8,348 nucleotides of DNA, from the NCBI GenBank assembly GCA_022866645.1, contig JALHUQ010000209.1:1-8348 (forward strand), written 5' to 3'. A model generated the notes under the pieces. The model did not search any database. It was not told where the DNA came from and worked only from the letters and a program-made list of their open reading frames with translations. This document shows positions 5,146 to 8,348 of this stretch, piece by piece (the stretch's first letter is position 1; each line of letters opens with the position of its first letter). Made by a program: the position numbers and the translations under genes. The DNA comes from Woeseiaceae bacterium (GTDB taxonomy: Bacteria; Pseudomonadota; Gammaproteobacteria; Steroidobacterales; Woeseiaceae).

Positions 5146-8004
5146 ATGGGAAATACCGTCGCAAAGTACATTGCCAGTCTACCGGAGATTCTGCGGCCGC
5201 CAGTCGCTCTCTGGTTTGAGCGACTGGCAGATCAACAGGATCAGCTACCCGATGAAGTCGTTGCGCCCGTGACTCGACTGGTGGCGTGTAGCGAATTCGC
5301 CGCGAAAGTCCTGTTACGTGAAATCCCCTGGTTCCTTGAGAGTGTTTCATCGTTTTCGAGTGTCGACGGTGATGAGATAGATCGCTTTGTCGAGGCGATT
5401 GCCAACAGTGATGCTGATATCGCCGCAGTGAAGTCGAACCTGCGTCGCTTTCGAAATCGAACTCTGCTGCGAATTCTCTGGCGAGAAGTGCAACAGACAG
5501 CAGATCTCGATGAGACCCTGCAGCAGTTGTCATTACTCGCCGACCGCTTACTCGATGCGGCGACCCGGTATGCGGAAAAGCAGCTGCGGCCGCGTTTTGG
5601 GCGAATGAGAAATTCGTCCGGTGACAGCGTTCCCTTCGTCATTCTGGGCATGGGAAAGCTCGGCGGTCATGAACTGAATTTTTCGTCCGATATTGACCTT
5701 ATCTTTTGTTACTCAGAGGACGGTAATTCTGATGGCAGTCGGACACTCAGTGCGCAAGAGTACTTCGAGCGGCTGTCGAGGCTGGTCATCGCGCTGATTG
5801 ACGAAATCACAGTCGATGGTTTCGTGTTCCGAGTCGATACGCGGTTACGGCCGTTTGGTGAAAGCGGGCCACCGGTAGTCAGTTTCGCCGCGCTGGAGTC
5901 CTATTTGCTAACGCACGGTCGGGACTGGGAACGCTATGCCTATGTCAAAGCGAGAATCGTTGGCCCACAGCCGACAGCCGAGGTCGCTGAGGAGCTCAAC
6001 GTCAACCTGATTCGACCATTCGTGTATCGCCGCTACCTGGATTACGGTGTTTTCGAGTCCATTCGCGAAATGCAGCAGATGATTGCGGCTGAGGTCCGCC
6101 GCAGAGAGCTCGCCGATAACGTCAAGCTCGGACCCGGAGGCATTCGTGAGGCTGAGTTTATTGTGCAGGCATTGCAACTCGTGCGCGGCGGCAGCGAGCC
6201 CAGATTGCAGTGCCGTGAACTGCAGACCGTTTTGCCCCTGTTGGTCAGTGAGCGCGGCATCAGTGCCGATGATGCTGCAGAAATTCGTAGTGCTTATCGC
6301 TATTTGCGGCGACTGGAGAATTTCATTCAGGCGATTCGCGACGAACAAACCCACGATCTGCCCGTCAACCTTACCGATCGTGGGCGTTTGTGCCTCGCCA
6401 TGAACTGCACAACATGGACTGAGTTGCTCGAAGATCTCGATAAGCACCGCAAGGCGGTTTCGACGCAGTTCGAAGCGATCGCATTTCGTGGTCAAAGTGA
6501 TGAAAGCGCGATGTCGCAGACCCTGGCTCGTTTATGGGGGTCGCGTGCCGGGGTTGAGGATTGGGCCGGCGCGCTTGCGGGAGTGCATGCCGAGGAATTG
6601 GCAAAGAAAATTGTGGCGTTCGCGTCGACGCTGCTAACGCAGCAAATCGACTCCGTATCGGACAGCAGGTTGCAACGATTTCTGCCAAAACTCATCGAGC
6701 TTGCGGCGAAATCGGAGCAGCCGGTTTCGGCGTTATCACGCGCGCTGGCGGTTACCGAGAAGATACTGCGCCGCAGCGCCTATCTGGCACTGCTGAATGA
6801 AAATCAAAATGCCTTCTCGAGACTCGTGGACCTCTGTGGGCGCAGTCAGTACATCGCGGATCAAATTGCACGATACCCTGTACTGCTGGACGAATTGCTC
6901 GATCCGGGAATTCATGCCGACGGTGTGACGAAAAGCGATTTGTCTGCCGAACTGCAGCGCAGACTGAGTGGCGCGGTCAGCGCTGACAGTGAAGAGCGGA
7001 TGCAGATTATTGCGCACTTTCAACGGGCTTCAATGTTCCGCATCGCTGTCGCCGATTTCAATGCCAAGCTGCCGATCATGAAGGTCAGCGATGGTCTTAC
7101 GTGGCTCGCGGAAATGGTTCTGGACGAGGCGCTGCTCGTTGCCTGGGTTGATCTCACGGAACGTCACGGAGTGCCGTGCTATGTCGTGGATGGTGTCGTC
7201 CATGAAGCCGGGTTTGGCATTATTGGCTACGGAAAGCTGGGCGGACTCGAACTATCCTATGGGTCGGATCTGGATATTGTTTTCCTGCACGACTCCAAAG
7301 GCGAGAAGCAGCTGACTGACGGTGACAAGCCGCTCGACAATACGATGTTTTTCGCCAGGCTGGTACGCCGCCTTGTGCATTTTCTGACCACTCAAACAGG
7401 CTCGGGTCAACTTTACGAAATTGACACCCGATTGCGACCGGACGGCCGGTCTGGCCTCCTCGTAACGAGTATTGAGGCGTTCGAGCGTTATCAGGAGGAA
7501 AACGCCTGGACCTGGGAACATCAGGCGCTGTTACGGGCGAGAGCAATCGCCGGTAGCGACACGATCGCGCGCGAATTTGAGCGCATACGTCGCGAGACAC
7601 TGTGCGAGCGTTTCCATCGCGATACGCTGCGTGATGATGTCATCGCGATGCGGCGCCGGATGCGCAAAGAGCTTGATAGCAGTAACGAGACGGTGTTTGA
7701 TCTCAAACACGGCACCGGCGGCATAGGCGACATCGAATTTCTGGTGCAATACAGGGTATTGCAGGAGGCCAACTCCCACCCCGACATCGTTTTCTATTCG
7801 GACAATATCCGACAGCTGGATGCGCTGATTGCCAGCGGTCTCCTCGAAATGAGCGTCGGTAAACGGCTGCAGGATGTCTATCGGACCTACCGACACCGCT
7901 CGCACCGGCTCGTCCTTGATGGTCAGAAAGCGGTGTGTAGCGCCGATGATTTCAGGCCGGAACGCGAATTCGTAGCAACCGTATGGGAAAACTGGCTGGG
8001 CTAA
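5146..8004 (+). CDS. glnE: GlnE, bifunctional glutamine synthetase adenylyltransferase/deadenylase
   Basis: GlnE attaches AMP to a tyrosine of glutamine synthetase when nitrogen is plentiful and removes it when nitrogen is scarce, under control of PII and glutamine. The 952-aa length matches E. coli (about 946). Two homologous nucleotidyltransferase halves are visible. The N-terminal, deadenylating half has ILGMGKLGGHELNFSSDIDL with Asp182 and Asp184. The C-terminal, adenylylating half has IIGYGKLGGLELSYGSDLDI with Asp708 and Asp710. Each is followed by a substrate-strand motif (RVDTRLRPFGESGP and EIDTRLRPDGRSGL) and then a helical PII/UR-type domain containing GPGGIREAEFIVQ or GTGGIGDIEFLVQ. 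Both active sites therefore look intact. The end, REFVATVWENWLG, is typical of a complete protein. ATG 5146 gives a family-sized N-terminus; no ribosome binding site is seen. It follows the EAL gene by 104 bases and is probably transcribed separately. ilvE, its usual follower in pseudomonads, is absent. Confidence 0.97.
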   Translation: MGNTVAKYIASLPEILRPPVALWFERLADQQDQLPDEVVAPVTRLVACSEFAAKVLLREIPWFLESVSSFSSVDGDEIDRFVEAIANSDADIAAVKSNLRRFRNRTLLRILWREVQQTADLDETLQQLSLLADRLLDAATRYAEKQLRPRFGRMRNSSGDSVPFVILGMGKLGGHELNFSSDIDLIFCYSEDGNSDGSRTLSAQEYFERLSRLVIALIDEITVDGFVFRVDTRLRPFGESGPPVVSFAALESYLLTHGRDWERYAYVKARIVGPQPTAEVAEELNVNLIRPFVYRRYLDYGVFESIREMQQMIAAEVRRRELADNVKLGPGGIREAEFIVQALQLVRGGSEPRLQCRELQTVLPLLVSERGISADDAAEIRSAYRYLRRLENFIQAIRDEQTHDLPVNLTDRGRLCLAMNCTTWTELLEDLDKHRKAVSTQFEAIAFRGQSDESAMSQTLARLWGSRAGVEDWAGALAGVHAEELAKKIVAFASTLLTQQIDSVSDSRLQRFLPKLIELAAKSEQPVSALSRALAVTEKILRRSAYLALLNENQNAFSRLVDLCGRSQYIADQIARYPVLLDELLDPGIHADGVTKSDLSAELQRRLSGAVSADSEERMQIIAHFQRASMFRIAVADFNAKLPIMKVSDGLTWLAEMVLDEALLVAWVDLTERHGVPCYVVDGVVHEAGFGIIGYGKLGGLELSYGSDLDIVFLHDSKGEKQLTDGDKPLDNTMFFARLVRRLVHFLTTQTGSGQLYEIDTRLRPDGRSGLLVTSIEAFERYQEENAWTWEHQALLRARAIAGSDTIAREFERIRRETLCERFHRDTLRDDVIAMRRRMRKELDSSNETVFDLKHGTGGIGDIEFLVQYRVLQEANSHPDIVFYSDNIRQLDALIASGLLEMSVGKRLQDVYRTYRHRSHRLVLDGQKAVCSADDFRPEREFVATVWENWLG

Positions 8005-8039
8005 GGATCTTTGCCGTGGCTGCGAACCGAATCAATGCC

Positions 8040-8075
8040 TATAATTCACGACCCGGATGACATCACTAAAGAGGG
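8040..8075 (+). promoter_or_regulatory. promoter and ribosome binding site of the zinc-finger gene
   Basis: A perfect TATAAT lies at 8040-8045, with a poor -35 (GTGGCT, 8016-8021) 18 bp upstream. Initiation near 8052 would leave about 28 nt of leader, containing GAGGG at 8071-8075, a good Shine-Dalgarno before GTG 8080. This arrangement argues against the upstream in-frame starts TTG 8011 and ATG 8035, which lie before the predicted transcription start. Confidence 0.45.
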
Positions 8076-8079
8076 CAAT

Positions 8080-8298
8080 GTGGCAACCAGAGCAGGAACC
8101 ATCGACCAGAATCTGATTCCGGCGAATGCGCAGAATATCTACGGCGTTCGACTGAAGGACTTGCCGCTGAGTTGTCCAATGCCTGGCATGTACCTGTGGA
8201 ATTCGCACCCCAAGGTCTATCTCCCTGTCGAGGCCACCGGCGAGGCAATGTGTCCGTATTGTGGCGCCGTATACCAGATGACGGGGGCCGGCGAATAG
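8080..8298 (+). CDS. small CHCC zinc-finger domain protein (zf-CHCC, PF10276 type)
   Basis: The 72-aa product carries the signature of the short proteobacterial zinc-finger proteins related to the mitochondrial complex I subunit NDUFS6: DLPLSCPMPGMYLWNSHPKVYLP, then TGEAMCPYCGAVY. The zinc ligands would be the Cys of LSCP, the His of SHP and the two Cys of CPYC, giving C-x10-H-x13-C-x2-C. The bacterial role is not established to my knowledge; zinc binding is the supported part. GTG 8080 was chosen for GAGGG five bases upstream and for family length. In-frame TTG 8011 or ATG 8035 would extend it to 95 or 87 aa. It sits between glnE and the epimerase gene, 7 bases before the latter's ATG, so the two are likely cotranscribed. 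Homologues near LPS heptose genes are familiar in other Proteobacteria. Confidence 0.87.
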   Translation: MATRAGTIDQNLIPANAQNIYGVRLKDLPLSCPMPGMYLWNSHPKVYLPVEATGEAMCPYCGAVYQMTGAGE

Positions 8299-8305
8299 TC
8301 GGGCC

Positions 8306-8348
8306 ATGCATATCGTAACCGGCGGTGCCGGATTTATCGGAAGCAATG
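8306..8348 (+). CDS. hldD: NAD-dependent sugar epimerase, N-terminal start only, probably ADP-heptose 6-epimerase
   Basis: Only 14 codons and one base are in the window. They read MHIVTGGAGFIGSN, the first strand and the G-x-x-G-x-x-G Rossmann loop that binds NAD(P) in extended short-chain dehydrogenases. The closest match I know is HldD (MIIVTGGAGFIGSN in E. coli), which converts ADP-D-glycero- to ADP-L-glycero-manno-heptose for the LPS inner core. The glnE context, next to LPS heptose genes in Pseudomonas, supports this. Other nucleotide-sugar epimerases and dehydratases share the same loop, so the gene symbol is tentative while the family is secure. The ribosome binding site is poor, so translation may be coupled to the zinc-finger gene ending 7 bases upstream. 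Confidence 0.6.
   Translation, partial: MHIVTGGAGFIGSN

Noticed and set aside
4934..5533. 199-codon - strand open frame across the EAL-glnE junction
   Set aside because: It overlaps two secure genes in antisense, is rich in Arg/His/Ser with no domain pattern, and has no ribosome binding site.
5908..6495. 195-codon - strand open frame inside glnE
   Set aside because: It is antisense to conserved GlnE sequence and is a by-product of that gene's codon use.
5641..7284. Repeated GKLGG-x-EL-x-x-x-SD-x-D segment, about 1.6 kb apart, as a possible DNA duplication
   Set aside because: These are the two ancient homologous nucleotidyltransferase domains present in every GlnE, not a recent repeat.
8032..8346. 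104-codon - strand open frame opposite the zinc-finger gene
   Set aside because: The + strand has the conserved CHCC zinc-finger protein and the GGAGFIGSN epimerase start; the antisense frame has no recognisable motif.

Overview
The window reads as ordinary chromosomal core DNA of a gammaproteobacterium. CysB, CysK, GlnE, the CHCC zinc-finger protein and the HldD-like start are all vertically inherited types, and base composition looks even throughout. No mobile element, CRISPR array, tRNA, rRNA, toxin-antitoxin pair or phage gene was seen. The glnE to heptose-pathway order recalls the glnE-ilvE-waaF region of Pseudomonas, but the details (no ilvE, a GGDEF/EAL gene upstream) point to another lineage, perhaps an uncultured marine group; that placement is a guess.

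Layout, left to right. (1) 1-230, + strand: the C-terminal end of a membrane-anchored coiled-coil protein, probably of the TIGR04211 SH3-domain family. (2) 231-444: a gap between two convergent genes, holding a 13-bp-periodic TATAAG array and a possible 33-codon ORF. (3) 445-1455, - strand: cysB, the LysR-type activator of sulfur assimilation. (4) 1456-1730: the divergent control region, with a second copy of the palindromic motif found in the gap. (5) 1731-2684, + strand: cysK, O-acetylserine sulfhydrylase. (6) 2822-5041, + strand: a soluble GAF-like/GGDEF/EAL protein with a degenerate cyclase motif and an intact phosphodiesterase site. (7) 5146-8004, + strand: glnE, the two-headed glutamine synthetase adenylyltransferase. 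(8) 8080-8298, + strand: a small CHCC zinc-finger protein with its own TATAAT promoter. (9) 8306 to the edge, + strand: the start of an NAD-dependent sugar epimerase, probably hldD.

Functionally, cysB and cysK form a divergent regulator/target pair for cysteine synthesis, glnE controls nitrogen assimilation, and the right edge enters an LPS inner-core heptose cluster. The c-di-GMP gene has no evident link to its neighbours.

No new multi-gene system is visible. The most interesting signal is non-coding: a TATAA-N7-TTATA dyad with LysR-box geometry, present once upstream of cysB and twice, overlapping, between the two convergent genes on the left. There it can only serve something short in the gap or an RNA antisense to the cysB 3' end.
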